Source of the DNA: Myxacorys almedinensis A
Lineage (GTDB): Bacteria; Cyanobacteriota; Cyanobacteriia; Leptolyngbyales; Leptolyngbyaceae
Direction: 5' to 3'
Assembly (NCBI RefSeq): GCF_010091945.1
Contig: NZ_WVIE01000015.1
Span: 62,001 to 126,000, forward strand
Length of the DNA: 64,000 nt
The notes below the pieces were generated by a model. The model saw only the letters and a program-made list of their open reading frames with translations. It did not search any database and was not told where the DNA came from. Positions 9,686 through 18,501 of the stretch are shown one piece after another (within the stretch, counting starts at the first letter, position 1; every line of letters starts with the position of its first letter). Position numbers and translations under genes: made by a program.

Positions 9686-10098
9686 CGATAGGTGATTTTA
9701 CGGCGAGGGGCTACTTGTGGTAGAGGTCTCAACGCTCCTCAAGCAGAGGTTTCTTGCTCTAAACGCTGAAATCGCGCATCTGCCAAATGGCGAACCTCCA
9801 TTCTCCTTCATCCCTGTGCTACCTCTGAAGGTGTGCGTTCTTAAACATTGTTTGGTATAATAGAGATACGAATAAAGATCTGCTCGGTAGTTCCTGACGA
9901 ACCTTTTATTAAAAGTATACCTAGTATAATCAGCTTAAGTTCTGGCTATCAGAGGCGCTACTGATAGGTCTGACCCATAAAGTTTCAATTTTGAATTTCT
10001 GCCAGGCGTCGAATCTGAGTTAGATATCGCTACGTGTTCCTCACGAGACTGCTTAATAAGAGTATGCTTGTCCACTTGAAAACTGCGGGGTTCTTTGA
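9686..10098 (+). promoter_or_regulatory. Long leader region before the RsbW-like gene with two -10 candidates
   Basis: No ORF. TGGTATAAT at 9853-9861 is an extended -10 (TGn-TATAAT), and a second TATAAT is at 9925-9930; neither has a strong -35. Either would give the downstream gene a 160-240 base leader. The complementary pair CTATCAG (9947-9953) and CTGATAG (9961-9967) can pair within it. Confidence 0.4.
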
Positions 10099-10548
10099 GT
10101 GATCGCTATTTCACCGCGTCCGGCTGGGCGCAATTGGAACACAGTCAGTTTTCCGTCTACGCTTTATCTTGTGCCGATTCTGGATTTGCTGCTAACCAAA
10201 GTGCCGAGTCGTTTGAGAGACGAGGTGCGCTTGGGATTGCAAGAGGCATTGGTTAACGCCGCCAAGCATGGCAATAACTTAGATCCTGGCAAAAAAGTTT
10301 TGGTGCAGTTTTCAACGATCGCGAATGAGTATTGGTGGGTGATCTCTGATCAAGGAGCCGGGTTTGAACCTCCGGAAGACAGCGAAGACACCATTGAAGA
10401 GCATCTGCCTTGCGACAAATGCGAGTGTGGGCGGGGGCTATATATTCTCCATCAAGTCTTTGATCGGGTGCAGTGGAACAGTGAGGGAACAGAACTAAAA
10501 CTCTGCAAACAAGTGACTTACCTCTCAAGATTGTCTCTAGCCCTCTAG
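10099..10548 (+). CDS. RsbW-like anti-sigma-factor serine kinase
   Basis: 149 residues, GTG start. It is a GHKL ATPase: the N box is EALVNAAKHGN (49-59) and the G1 box DQGAGF (84-89), followed by GRGLYIL (111-117) in the ATP lid. It has no dimerisation H-box domain, so it belongs to the SpoIIAB/RsbW class that phosphorylates STAS anti-anti-sigma proteins and binds sigma factors. The lid has a cysteine cluster, C105-DK-C108-E-C110, just before GRGL; this is unusual for RsbW and could bind metal or sense redox. No STAS or sigma gene is adjacent, so the partner is elsewhere. Confidence 0.87.
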   Translation: MIAISPRPAGRNWNTVSFPSTLYLVPILDLLLTKVPSRLRDEVRLGLQEALVNAAKHGNNLDPGKKVLVQFSTIANEYWWVISDQGAGFEPPEDSEDTIEEHLPCDKCECGRGLYILHQVFDRVQWNSEGTELKLCKQVTYLSRLSLAL

Positions 10549-10907
10549 ACTTTGGTACTTTGGGAGTGGGGATCGCTCACAATACTTCAATACTTTAGGG
10601 CTTGCCTAAAGTTAGCTTTAGGTCTCTATAGTAGGCAAGTTATCTTTGGTAGAGTAGCGTTTGACGTTACTCCTTATGCGTTGCTTTAGTCCTCAGGATT
10701 ATCTTTAGTAGCTTCGCCCTCAGATTATTTTTAGTACTTTAGCACTATTTTTTCAACTGTCAACTCTTTAGAACCAGGCTCAACGGAACATTTGCTTCGG
10801 TCTGCCCTTCAAGAGTCCTGAGTATTGAGATAAAACGCCGCATCGACTTAAAATTTTGCTATCTTGGCAAGGCGGATTTGTACGATCCCAGTAGGGAATG
10901 AAGTTTA
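10549..10907. repeat. Intergenic region with hairpin and 28-base periodic repeats
   Basis: CTTGCCTA and TAGGCAAG (about 10613-10640) pair around an internal CCTAAA/TTTAGG hairpin. Downstream are imperfect direct repeats of TTATCTTTRGTA starting at 10640, 10699 and 10725; the last two sit in longer units starting CCTCAG. No ORF is supportable. It may be the 3' end or a processed product of the upstream transcript. Confidence 0.4.
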
Positions 10908-11114
10908 ATGGAAACAAAGCGATTAGAGTTGTTGTTGTTAGCTGGGTGTTCGTGTCTTTTGACCCTGTTGTGCCAGCCTATCTCGCACGCCGTGGCGACG
11001 CCAGCCGCGAGAGCAAATCTAGGGGTAGAAGCCTCTGCACAGGTACATGGAACGGCTTGTCCGGCAGATTTTCAGCGTCGGGTGAATGCTAAACGTCAGA
11101 TGGCTCAACCCTAG
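10908..11114 (+). CDS. Small putative secreted protein
   Basis: 68 residues with a signal-peptide pattern: METKR, then a Leu-rich core with two cysteines, then a possible cleavage site after HAVA near 28-30. The mature part is about 40 residues with one Cys. The ATG is preceded by GAAG six bases upstream. The 3' end overlaps the 3' end of the DUF6439-like gene on the opposite strand by 26 bases. No family is recognised, and another frame starting at 10898 is equally open, so this call is tentative. Confidence 0.4.
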   Translation: METKRLELLLLAGCSCLLTLLCQPISHAVATPAARANLGVEASAQVHGTACPADFQRRVNAKRQMAQP

Positions 11115-11427
11115 AGGGCTGTTTTCTAGACCCATGAGTTGGGCAGGGCGGTGCAGAGATCGAGCGATCGAGCCATCCGACCGCTTGCTGTAGCCGGGCT
11201 AGTGCTTCTTCGGGTTGATCTTTGAGCAGCAGCATCAACGCGGCGACGGTTTGTTCGCGCGATCGCGCCTTTCGATCAGACTTGAGCCGGTGCCAATCGC
11301 GATCGCCGATGCTCAATCGTTCGACCAGGGCTTGGGCTAGCTCTACGGTGCTAACGTCTGAGAGCTTACTCGTGGAAATACTATTCGTGGAAATTACGGA
11401 TCGCTCAAGCTTTGGGGCGTCTGACAT
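11089..11427 (-). CDS. DUF6439-like conserved cyanobacterial protein
   Basis: 112 residues. The core (about residues 26-95) is ELAQALVERL, DRDWHRLKSDRKAR and QPEEALARLQQAVGWLDRSI, then APPCPTHG, a conserved pattern I associate with DUF6439. The first 25 residues are Ser/Thr-rich and variable. It is soluble and mostly helical, with no catalytic motif. It is divergent from the coiled-coil gene at 11486, with only 58 bases between starts. Function unknown. Confidence 0.78.
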   Translation of the reverse strand: MSDAPKLERSVISTNSISTSKLSDVSTVELAQALVERLSIGDRDWHRLKSDRKARSREQTVAALMLLLKDQPEEALARLQQAVGWLDRSISAPPCPTHGSRKQPSRVEPSDV

Positions 11428-11485
11428 AGGAATGGTTGGGTAAAATAAATCGGTCTACCGTTATTTTTACCGATCTGGCGCGGAA

Positions 11486-11887
11486 ATGCAGTCTTCCCAA
11501 AATTCTCCACCGGATGAGCCAACCTTCGAGCAATCCTTAACCAGCCTAGAGCGATCGCTTCACGAACTCAAGGAACGCCATGCCCAAGTTCTGCGAGACC
11601 AACAGCAGCGATCGCAGTTGCAACAGCGGCAGCAAGACCTCAAAGCGGTGCTTAGGCAAGGCAAATCTCCTGAGCTTCAAGTAGAATTGCGTAACATTGA
11701 ACAAAACCTAGACGCCCTAGAACTCGATCTCGAAAGCCGTCTCTTCTCTTGGTCAGGCTTGAAGGAGGTGTTCTGGCAAGCGGTGCGATTTGGTGGCGCT
11801 GGGCTTGTGCTTGGCTGGTGTCTTGCCTTTTGGACAATCAAAGCCCCCACCCCCCCCACCCCCCCTCCCCAGTCCTTTACTCCCTAA
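11486..11887 (+). CDS. Coiled-coil, single-membrane-segment protein
   Basis: 133 residues. Residues about 18-85 are a strong coiled coil rich in Glu, Gln, Arg and Leu. Then comes a hydrophobic segment (about 98-117, [20 protein letters not shown]) and a Pro-rich tail ([14 protein letters not shown]) encoded by a C-rich tract. The family looks conserved in cyanobacteria, but I know no function. It lies 10 bases before asnS, and the asnS frame is open across its 3' end, so the two are translationally linked at least by position. The membrane topology is inferred. Confidence 0.75.
   Translation: MQSSQNSPPDEPTFEQSLTSLERSLHELKERHAQVLRDQQQRSQLQQRQQDLKAVLRQGKSPELQVELRNIEQNLDALELDLESRLFSWSGLKEVFWQAVRFGGAGLVLGWCLAFWTIKAPTPPTPPPQSFTP
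11844..11870 (+). repeat. C-rich slippery tract
   Basis: The tract is C5-A-C8-A-C7-T-C4 on the coding strand, in the last codons of the coiled-coil gene. The asnS frame is open from 11790 through this tract to the asnS start, so loss of one C (or gain of two) joins the two reading frames. Confidence 0.8.
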
Positions 11888-11897
11888 ACTTCTTGCT

Positions 11898-13286
11898 ATG
11901 GCTCGACGTATTGTAGAACTGCTTCGCACTGGACAACCTGACGAATCTGTAACGATTCAAGGCTGGGTACGCACCAAGCGCGAACAAAAAGGATTCTCGT
12001 TTATCGAGGTGAATGATGGCTCCTCAATGGCGGGGCTGCAAGTGGTGATTAACCAAACCGTGCCCGGATATGAGGAGGCGATCAAGCGGCTTAGCACAGG
12101 TGCCTCTGTGGAAGTGTCTGGGGTGCTGGTTCCGTCGCTGGGGAAAGGGCAGCGCATTGAGGTAAAAGCCGACTCGGTTGCCGTGTTTGGGGAAGCCGAT
12201 CCCGAAACGTATCCGCTTCAGAAAAAACGGCACTCTTTTGAATTTTTGCGAGAGATTGGGCATCTGCGATCGCGCACCAACACCCTTGGCGCTGTTTTCC
12301 GCGTCCGCAATGCCTGCGCCACTGCGATTCATCAATTCTTTCAAGATCAGGGTTTTCTCTGGGTGCATACCCCGGTGCTAACGGCGAGCGACTGTGAAGG
12401 GGCAGGCGAAATGTTTGCGGTGACGAGTTTGAATTTAAAGCAAGTGCCGATGACAGCGCAGAAAGAAGTCGATTACAGCAAAGATTTTTTTGGGAAGCCG
12501 ACCTATCTCACCGTGAGCGGACAGCTTGAAGCCGAAATCATGGCGATGGCGTTCAGCAATGTTTACACGTTTGGTCCGACTTTCCGCGCCGAAAACTCTA
12601 ACACATCTCGCCATTTGGCTGAATTTTGGATGGTAGAGCCAGAAATGGCATTTTGTGACCTCGAAGGCGATATGGATTTGGCAGAAGCCTTTCTCAAGCA
12701 CATCTTTAAGCAGGTGATGGCAACCTGCCCTGAAGATATGGAATTCTTTAATGCGCGGATTGATAACTCGGTGCTGGCAACGGCTGAAAATATTATCAAC
12801 ACCGAATTTGAGCGGCTGACCTATACCGATGCGATCGCACAACTTCAAAATGCTGGCAAGACCTTCGAGTATCCCGTCGAGTGGGGGCTAGACCTGCAAT
12901 CAGAGCACGAGCGCTATTTGGCAGAAGAGTTGTTCAAAAAACCGACGATCGTTACTGACTATCCCACCGAGATCAAAGCGTTTTATATGCGCCTGAGCGA
13001 CGACGAGCAGACCGTGCGAGCCATGGATATTTTAGTGCCCAAGATTGGCGAGATCATCGGCGGCTCTCAACGAGAAGAACGATTAGACGTTCTAGAGCGG
13101 CGAATTCGACAGCAAGGACTCGACCCGGCAGACTATTGGTGGTACCTTGATCTGCGGCGCTATGGCACGGTTCCCCACGCTGGGTTTGGGCTGGGCTTCG
13201 AGCGCTTAGTTCAGTTTATGACCGGAATGGGGAATATTCGAGATGTAATTCCGTTCCCTAGAGCACCGCTAAGTGTTGAATTTTAA
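11898..13286 (+). CDS. asnS: Asparaginyl-tRNA synthetase
   Basis: 462 residues from the ATG at 11898 ([13 protein letters not shown]), the usual AsnRS length. An N-terminal OB-fold anticodon-binding domain (about 20-105) is followed by a class IIb catalytic core with motif 2 ([21 protein letters not shown]) and motif 3 ([12 protein letters not shown]). It charges tRNA-Asn directly. The frame stays open 36 codons upstream of this ATG into the preceding gene; that part is Pro-rich and not AsnRS-like, so it is not included. Confidence 0.96.
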   Translation: MARRIVELLRTGQPDESVTIQGWVRTKREQKGFSFIEVNDGSSMAGLQVVINQTVPGYEEAIKRLSTGASVEVSGVLVPSLGKGQRIEVKADSVAVFGEADPETYPLQKKRHSFEFLREIGHLRSRTNTLGAVFRVRNACATAIHQFFQDQGFLWVHTPVLTASDCEGAGEMFAVTSLNLKQVPMTAQKEVDYSKDFFGKPTYLTVSGQLEAEIMAMAFSNVYTFGPTFRAENSNTSRHLAEFWMVEPEMAFCDLEGDMDLAEAFLKHIFKQVMATCPEDMEFFNARIDNSVLATAENIINTEFERLTYTDAIAQLQNAGKTFEYPVEWGLDLQSEHERYLAEELFKKPTIVTDYPTEIKAFYMRLSDDEQTVRAMDILVPKIGEIIGGSQREERLDVLERRIRQQGLDPADYWWYLDLRRYGTVPHAGFGLGFERLVQFMTGMGNIRDVIPFPRAPLSVEF

Positions 13287-13413
13287 ACAATCCTCCGATC
13301 AGGTGATCCCGTTGGTGGATCTGCGATCGCGTCTCTTGCCCTCATTCTTAGATTCTGACCTCGCTGGGTCTGATCTTTTGGCTAGACGCCTTGCCCTAGG
13401 GCAAGAAAATTTT

Positions 13414-13680
13414 ATGATGGCTTCACCGTCTGACAAATCAGAGCGCTTGGCACCCGATAGCGTTGATTGGATACCTCCTCGCAACCTCAAAGACCGAGCC
13501 GCTCATCTAGAGGATGTGACGCTTGATGAGGCGGTTCATTTGCTCGAAGAAGCGGTGGAAGTTTACACCGTGCTGGCACCGACCCTGCCGACCTATCAGC
13601 TAGAACGCGCTTGTGATGAACTGGAATTTTTGACAAATTTGTGTCGCCAATTGACGCAAGCCACCGGTTCAAATCTGTAA
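13414..13680 (+). CDS. Small acidic helical protein, unknown
   Basis: 88 residues from the ATG at 13414. The frame is open further back to a GTG at 13273 inside asnS, but those residues look unstructured. The C-terminal part (about 35-85) has two helices, LDEAVHLLEEAVEVYTVLAP and LPTYQLERACDELEFLTNLC. No family is recognised. It lies between asnS and a TetR gene on the same strand. Confidence 0.55.
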   Translation: MMASPSDKSERLAPDSVDWIPPRNLKDRAAHLEDVTLDEAVHLLEEAVEVYTVLAPTLPTYQLERACDELEFLTNLCRQLTQATGSNL

Positions 13681-13761
13681 ACTCCATAACGCTTGACGCG
13701 ATCGCAATCATTTCCTTGCAAAATAGGCGTAACCCTACTACGCTGCGATCGCGCCAAGCTC

Positions 13762-14382
13762 ATGGCAATTTTGAATCGAACCTCCCAAACCGAGGATCAA
13801 ACCCGAACCCGCATTCTCAAGGCTGCCCTCAAGCTGTTTGCTCATCAGGGCTACGATGGCGCAACGACCCGCGATTTGGCCGAAAAAGCAGGGGTCGCAG
13901 AAGGAACGCTGTTTCGGCATTTCACCAATAAAAAAGCGATTCTCATCGAAGTGGCAACCCAGGGCTGGATCGAGATTCTCACCGATCTGCTGACCGAGCT
14001 AAGCGAAATGGGGAGCTATAAAGCCGTAGCTCAAGTGATGCGCCGCCGCATGATGAATCTGCATCAAAACGCGGATCTCTTCAAAGTGTGTTTTATGGAA
14101 GCGCAGTTTCATCCTGACTTGCGCGATCGCATTGAAAAAGACGTGGTTGAGAAAATGATGGGCGTTGCCGAGGCGTTCTTTCAAACGGCGATGGATCAAG
14201 GCATTTACCGTCCCATGAATCCTAAAATGGTGGCACGGGTGTTTTTGGGCATGTTTACGATCGCTGGGTTTAGCCAAGATACGATTATGGTTCCCGGCAG
14301 TTCCCCCCATGAGATGAAAGAAATGGCAGAGGGCATCGCTGATATTTTTCTCAACGGAGTCTTACAAAACCGTGAAAGCTAG
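13762..14382 (+). CDS. TetR/AcrR family regulator
   Basis: 206 residues from the ATG at 13762; an upstream ATG at 13693 adds a non-conserved leader. The N-terminal helix-turn-helix is classic: TRTRILKAALKLFAHQGYDGATTRDLAEKAGVAEGTLFRHFTNKK. The C-terminal ligand/dimer domain is helical (about 60-206). A HIP1 site lies just upstream. TetR proteins usually repress a neighbour; here the next gene on the same strand is an aminopeptidase 42 bases downstream, not an evident transporter. The ligand is unknown. Confidence 0.92.
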   Translation: MAILNRTSQTEDQTRTRILKAALKLFAHQGYDGATTRDLAEKAGVAEGTLFRHFTNKKAILIEVATQGWIEILTDLLTELSEMGSYKAVAQVMRRRMMNLHQNADLFKVCFMEAQFHPDLRDRIEKDVVEKMMGVAEAFFQTAMDQGIYRPMNPKMVARVFLGMFTIAGFSQDTIMVPGSSPHEMKEMAEGIADIFLNGVLQNRES

Positions 14383-14424
14383 ATAGAGTGGTGATCAGAC
14401 CTGATCTAAGATGACCCCATTCTT

Positions 14425-15786
14425 ATGGTTTCTCTTGCCGATACGCTCACAGTACGTCGTCAACGGTTGGCGGACTTGATCGACGTTCCAGTGTTGCTCT
14501 GGTCTGGTCAACGCCGGTTGCGGAATTTTCGCGCGAACACCTATCCGTTTCGGGCAAGTAGCCATTTTCTCTATTTTGCGGGTTTGCCCTTAGAGAATGC
14601 CGTCATTCGGTTAGAATCGGGCAAGCTCACGCTGTTTATGGATGAAGCGAGTCCGGCAAGCGCATTGTGGCATGGTGCGTCTCTACCACGAGAAACTGTT
14701 GCTGCCCAAATTGGAGCCGATGCCGCTTATTCGCTTGAGAAACTAAAAAGATTTGCGGATGCAGCAACGATCGCGGCTCCCGATCTGGCAACGCAGCTAG
14801 AGCAATCTCGCCTGTTATCACGATCGATTGCGCCTGCTGACGCCCCTCACGGTGAAGATTTAAGGCTGGCTCAGGCGATCGTAACTCTCCGCTCCACTCA
14901 CGATGCAGCAGCTTTGAGTGAAATTCGATCTGCGATCGCAGTTACCCTCTCAGCCCATAAAGCGGGAATGGCTGCCACCCCAAACGCAACGGTTGAAGCG
15001 CAAATCCGAGCCGCAATGGAAGGTCTGATTCTCTCCCACAACATGACCTGTGCCTATAACAGCATTGTGACGGTGCACGGCGAGGTGTTGCATAACGAGA
15101 CCTATCATCATGCGGTGAAGCCGGGCGATTTGGTATTGGCAGATGTGGGAGCCGAAACCGGCACTGGATGGGCGTCTGATGTGACTCGCACCTGGGCGAC
15201 ATCGGGGAGATTTTCGCCGACGCAACGGGCGCTGTATGACGTGGTGTTGGCAGCCCAGGATCAGGCGATCGCGCAGATTCGTCCGGGTGTAGAATATCGA
15301 GATATTCATCTATTAGCCTGTCATACGATCGCAGAAGGACTGATCGATCTCGGCATTCTCAAGGGCAATGCCGTCGATCTCGTTGAAAAAGATGCCCATG
15401 CTTTATTTTTTCCTCACGGCGTTGGGCATCTTCTGGGTTTAGATGTGCATGACATGGAAGATCTGGGCGATTTGGCAGGGTATGAAGCGGGGAGGAGGCG
15501 TAGCGATCGCTTCGGATTGGAATATCTAAGACTCGATCGTCTGTTACAGGCGGGAATGGTTGTCACAATCGAGCCTGGGTTTTATCAAGTTCCAGCCCTT
15601 TTAGACGATCCAAAACGGCGCGAAACCTATCAAGATTGGGTAAACTGGGAGCGCCTTGCAGACTTTTCTGATGTGCGCGGAATCCGTATTGAAGATGATG
15701 TGCTGGTCACTGACGATGGCTCAGAGGTCTTGACTGCCGCTCTACCGACCGATGCCGAGCAGATTGAGCAGTGGGTAGACAGATGA
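14425..15786 (+). CDS. M24B family aminopeptidase (Xaa-Pro aminopeptidase-like)
   Basis: 453 residues. N-terminal creatinase-like domain (1-160), then a pita-bread catalytic domain. Metal ligands are visible: Asp near 240 and 252 (LADVGAETGTGWASDVTRTW), His near 331 (HGVGHLLGLDVHD), Glu near 382 (MVVTIEPGFY) and Glu near 422 (IRIEDDVLV). It should release N-terminal residues before proline using two Mn/Co ions. No signal peptide, so cytoplasmic. Starts 42 bases after the TetR gene and may share its transcript. Confidence 0.92.
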   Translation: MVSLADTLTVRRQRLADLIDVPVLLWSGQRRLRNFRANTYPFRASSHFLYFAGLPLENAVIRLESGKLTLFMDEASPASALWHGASLPRETVAAQIGADAAYSLEKLKRFADAATIAAPDLATQLEQSRLLSRSIAPADAPHGEDLRLAQAIVTLRSTHDAAALSEIRSAIAVTLSAHKAGMAATPNATVEAQIRAAMEGLILSHNMTCAYNSIVTVHGEVLHNETYHHAVKPGDLVLADVGAETGTGWASDVTRTWATSGRFSPTQRALYDVVLAAQDQAIAQIRPGVEYRDIHLLACHTIAEGLIDLGILKGNAVDLVEKDAHALFFPHGVGHLLGLDVHDMEDLGDLAGYEAGRRRSDRFGLEYLRLDRLLQAGMVVTIEPGFYQVPALLDDPKRRETYQDWVNWERLADFSDVRGIRIEDDVLVTDDGSEVLTAALPTDAEQIEQWVDR

Positions 15787-15831
15787 GCTTTCAGGGTCGT
15801 TGCTGAATCTGAGTATGAGTCCCAGATCTGC

Positions 15832-15912
15832 CCTCACCCTAGCCCCTCCCACAAGGAGAGGGAACAAGAATTCTGGCTCCCTTTGCCCTAAGGAGAAGGG
15901 TTGGGGATGAGG
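15832..15912. repeat. Dispersed cyanobacterial palindromic repeat
   Basis: CCTCACCCTAGCCCCTCCC at the left pairs imperfectly with GGGTTGGGGATGAGG at the right, with GGAGAGGG and CTCCCTTTGCCC/AGGAGAAGGG arms inside. This is the common intergenic CCTCACCC...GGATGAGG hairpin family of cyanobacteria. A partial match (GGAGAGGGGCTAGGGGAGGG) lies near 58630-58650. Confidence 0.65.
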
Positions 15913-15965
15913 TTCACCCCCATAGTGATGCACCACCCAAATTTCAACAAACTTTAAACAGATAA

Positions 15966-15994
15966 AAGGCGCTCTTCTCGTTAAAGAACGCCTT
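15966..15994 (-). terminator. Intrinsic terminator of the gene at 16052-16249
   Basis: AAGGCGTTCTT and AAGAGCGCCTT (minus-strand reading) form an 11-bp stem with one G-U pair and a 7-base loop, followed by TTTTATC. It sits 57 bases past the stop of the minus-strand gene. Confidence 0.75.
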
Positions 15995-16051
15995 CATGAT
16001 TCTTGGATTGAACCTTTGCTAAGCGGTAAGGTGGCTTAGCAGAAACCAACC

Positions 16052-16249
16052 TTAGCTCAGACCGACATTGCTGCGATCGTAGGTTTCAAAAGAAGAACTG
16101 ACGCCACCTTTTGCATCGGAAACGATGTGAGCGGTTTCTGCTGGCATGCCTAATTCGACTGCCTTCCGGCTCAACATGGTTTGCTCACGATTGCGGATCA
16201 TGTGACGATGACGAACCATTAGTGCGCGAGCTTGATCTTGAACAGACAT
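16052..16249 (-). CDS. Small conserved cyanobacterial protein
   Basis: 65 residues from the ATG at 16249, set by AGGAGA seven bases upstream on the minus strand. It starts MSVQDQARALMVRHRHMIRNREQTMLSR, a basic helix I have seen in small cyanobacterial proteins of unknown function; the rest is polar. It has its own terminator, so it is probably a monocistronic, well-expressed gene. An earlier in-frame ATG at 16282 is not used. Confidence 0.65.
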   Translation of the reverse strand: MSVQDQARALMVRHRHMIRNREQTMLSRKAVELGMPAETAHIVSDAKGGVSSSFETYDRSNVGLS

Positions 16250-16428
16250 ATTGGTTTCTCCTAGCAATTTCACGTTATGCAAATACTATATCAGATAAAT
16301 TCTGTATATTTCAATACAGAATTGCAATAAAGTTAAAATTTTCTGACAATCTATCTTTCGACGGGGTTGTTGTTCTGGGTTGCCGCTAAAAGGTAAGCTC
16401 GAACACATACGCGATCGCAGGAGACCCG

Positions 16429-17265
16429 ATGGCAATCACCCAAAATGTAGAAGATGTGGGAAGACTAACGTGGTTTTACCGCGATGCCGAACCCGCTCAG
16501 CAAAATCGCCAGCCCCCGGTGGTGTTGCTCCATGGATTGGTGTCTCAGAGTTACAGTTGGCGGCATGTGCTGCCTGCGTTAGAAGAACAAAAATTTCGCG
16601 CGATCGCGCCCGACTGGATCGGCTGCGGCAATTCCAGTATGCCCGATCGCCGCGATTTCGCCTATACGCCAGACAGTTATATCGATGCGCTGGGCGACTT
16701 TCTTAAAACGCTTGGACTGGAGCACATCTCTATCGTTGCTCAAGGCTTTCTAGGCTCGATTGGCATTCAGTATGCCTTGCGCCACCCCGAACAAGTAAAG
16801 CGGCTTGCGATATTCAACGCCCCGATTTCTCAAGCGGCGAAACTGCCTTGGAAACTCCGACAGATGGGCATTCCCCTGGCAGGCGACATGATGACCCAAG
16901 ACCCGCTCCTCGTCGATCGCATCCTTGAAGGTGGGGGCGGCTATCAGATTAATGAGAACGATTTAGGCATTTATCGGCGTCCGTGGATCAAAACCTCTGA
17001 TGCGGGGCGATCGCTGCTGAGAATGATCCAAAATTTGCAGCTTAAAGAGGCAACCGCAGAGATAGAGGCAGGCTTGGCACAGTGGCAACAGCCGCTGCTG
17101 ATCGGGTGGGGAGCGCGCGATCCGTGGTTATCGCTCGACATCGGAAAAGCGATCGGGCATGCAGAATTTGTAGAACTCGATGAAGTGGGGCATTATCCTC
17201 AAGAAGACTGGCATGAAAAAGTTAACGAGGTGTTGGTTCCTTTTCTACGCCGCCAAGCGATCTAA
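16429..17265 (+). CDS. Alpha/beta hydrolase fold protein lacking the nucleophile
   Basis: 278 residues; AGGAGA precedes the ATG by four bases. It has the alpha/beta hydrolase fold: HG oxyanion motif (VVLLHGLVSQSYSWR, about 28-42), DWIGCGNSS, a cap domain (about 130-195), acid in WGARDPW and His in DEVGHYPQEDW. But the nucleophile elbow reads VAQGFLGS where active members have VGHSxGG or HDWGG; alignment puts Gly at the Ser/Asp position. It resembles haloalkane dehalogenase/epoxide hydrolase relatives. It may be a non-catalytic or altered family member; the substrate is unknown. Confidence 0.85.
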   Translation: MAITQNVEDVGRLTWFYRDAEPAQQNRQPPVVLLHGLVSQSYSWRHVLPALEEQKFRAIAPDWIGCGNSSMPDRRDFAYTPDSYIDALGDFLKTLGLEHISIVAQGFLGSIGIQYALRHPEQVKRLAIFNAPISQAAKLPWKLRQMGIPLAGDMMTQDPLLVDRILEGGGGYQINENDLGIYRRPWIKTSDAGRSLLRMIQNLQLKEATAEIEAGLAQWQQPLLIGWGARDPWLSLDIGKAIGHAEFVELDEVGHYPQEDWHEKVNEVLVPFLRRQAI

Positions 17266-17655
17266 AATGCGGATAACAGTTGTACTAAAATAAGAAATTT
17301 GAGGACGACAAACCGACTTGAAAGTAAGTAAACTTTTGAGGCTATGTAAACTGGAATCAGCGCAATTAATTTCCTTGGTCACCCTCTTTCTAAATCTTTG
17401 GAAAGTCTTTAGAAAAAGCGGCGATGAAGGCAACTTCAACTTGCATCAGTCTTATAAATTTGAAAATTTCCGGTAGCCCATTTTACCTGATGTTTTATTT
17501 TACATTAATTTAGCGTTCTTCTTAGCAATCTACCTTACGGCATCTCTTCTAAAGGCACTAATGATATTTTCTTTTGATGAAACCGTTTAGACGGAAACTT
17601 GTTGCAGAGACACGAGTGTGCATTTCCTGTTCTTCATTCTTTATCTCTTATCGCT
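17266..17655. other. AT-rich intergenic region
   Basis: No ORF, repeat or strong hairpin that I can support. A TTG-initiated extension of the next gene reaches 17599 but only adds residues before its signal peptide. Confidence 0.4.
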
Positions 17656-18501
17656 ATGACGTTACGCTATTTCCTGTTGCTCGGATTTCTATTCACAGGT
17701 GTTTTAGTTCCTCCTGCTCAGGCGGCAGAACCGGGTTGCCCTACTCCTGCTTTGTCTCGGCTAGGGCGGCATATCGTCGCGTCTGGAGAAACCCTAGAAA
17801 GCATCGCTCAAAAATATAGTCTCGTTCCGCCAACATTGATGGGTTTCAATCCGAGCGTTCGGAATGGCAAAGTGACCGTGGGGGCAGAACTCTTGATTCC
17901 GCCCTATAACGGAGTGCGGGTTGAGGTGCCTGCGGGTCAATCGTGGCGCGATGTTGCTACCAAATATCGAGTTCGCCCAGATGTGCTGTATGAGGTGAAC
18001 GGCTGCCAGAAAGCGCCCAGAGTGGTGTTTATTCCTGGGGTAAATTGGTCGCCAGATGGAGCAAACAAGCCGATCGCGGCAGCTTCAACTGCTCTTAGTG
18101 GCTATCCTCTCGCTCAGAAAGCGGGGGTGTTGTTGGGGTATGGGTGGTATATTCCCCAAGGCAAAGGAGAACCCATTTTTCATGGCGGATTGGATCTAGA
18201 TGCGCCAGTGGGGACATCGGTTAGCGCGATCGCACAGGGGACGGTAGCGTTTGCGGGTTCCCAAGGTGCTTACGGGAATATGGTTGTGATCAATCATCAA
18301 AAAGGCTATCAAACTCGTTATGCTCAGCTTGAGACAATTGGCGTCGAAGTCGGGCAAACCGTGACGCGAGGAACTTCGGTTGGCACAGTCGGTCAGACCG
18401 GGACTCCAAGCTCGCTAAAGCCTCACCTGCATTTTGAGGTGCGATCAAATTCTAATTTAGGATGGGTGGCTGAAGATCCATCCTCTCACTTGCAAAAATA
18501 A
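17656..18501 (+). CDS. LysM-M23 (LytM) peptidase, secreted
   Basis: 281 residues from the ATG at 17656, which puts the signal peptide (MTLRYFLLLGFLFTGVLV, cleavage near AQA-AEP) at the N terminus. A LysM-type region follows (about 38-90: VASGETLESIAQKYSLVP ... LLIPPYNG) and a weaker second one (VPAGQSWRDVATKYRVRP). The C-terminal LytM/M23 domain keeps HGGLD (H-x3-D) and HLHFEVR, the zinc ligands, so it may be an active endopeptidase acting on peptidoglycan cross-links, or a septal activator as in EnvC/NlpD. Terminator follows directly. Confidence 0.92.
   Translation: MTLRYFLLLGFLFTGVLVPPAQAAEPGCPTPALSRLGRHIVASGETLESIAQKYSLVPPTLMGFNPSVRNGKVTVGAELLIPPYNGVRVEVPAGQSWRDVATKYRVRPDVLYEVNGCQKAPRVVFIPGVNWSPDGANKPIAAASTALSGYPLAQKAGVLLGYGWYIPQGKGEPIFHGGLDLDAPVGTSVSAIAQGTVAFAGSQGAYGNMVVINHQKGYQTRYAQLETIGVEVGQTVTRGTSVGTVGQTGTPSSLKPHLHFEVRSNSNLGWVAEDPSSHLQK

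Noticed and set aside
16380-16706. Plus-strand ORF overlapping the alpha/beta hydrolase
   Set aside because: It is a frame shadow rich in Arg and Cys; the hydrolase frame has clear family motifs and a ribosome-binding site.
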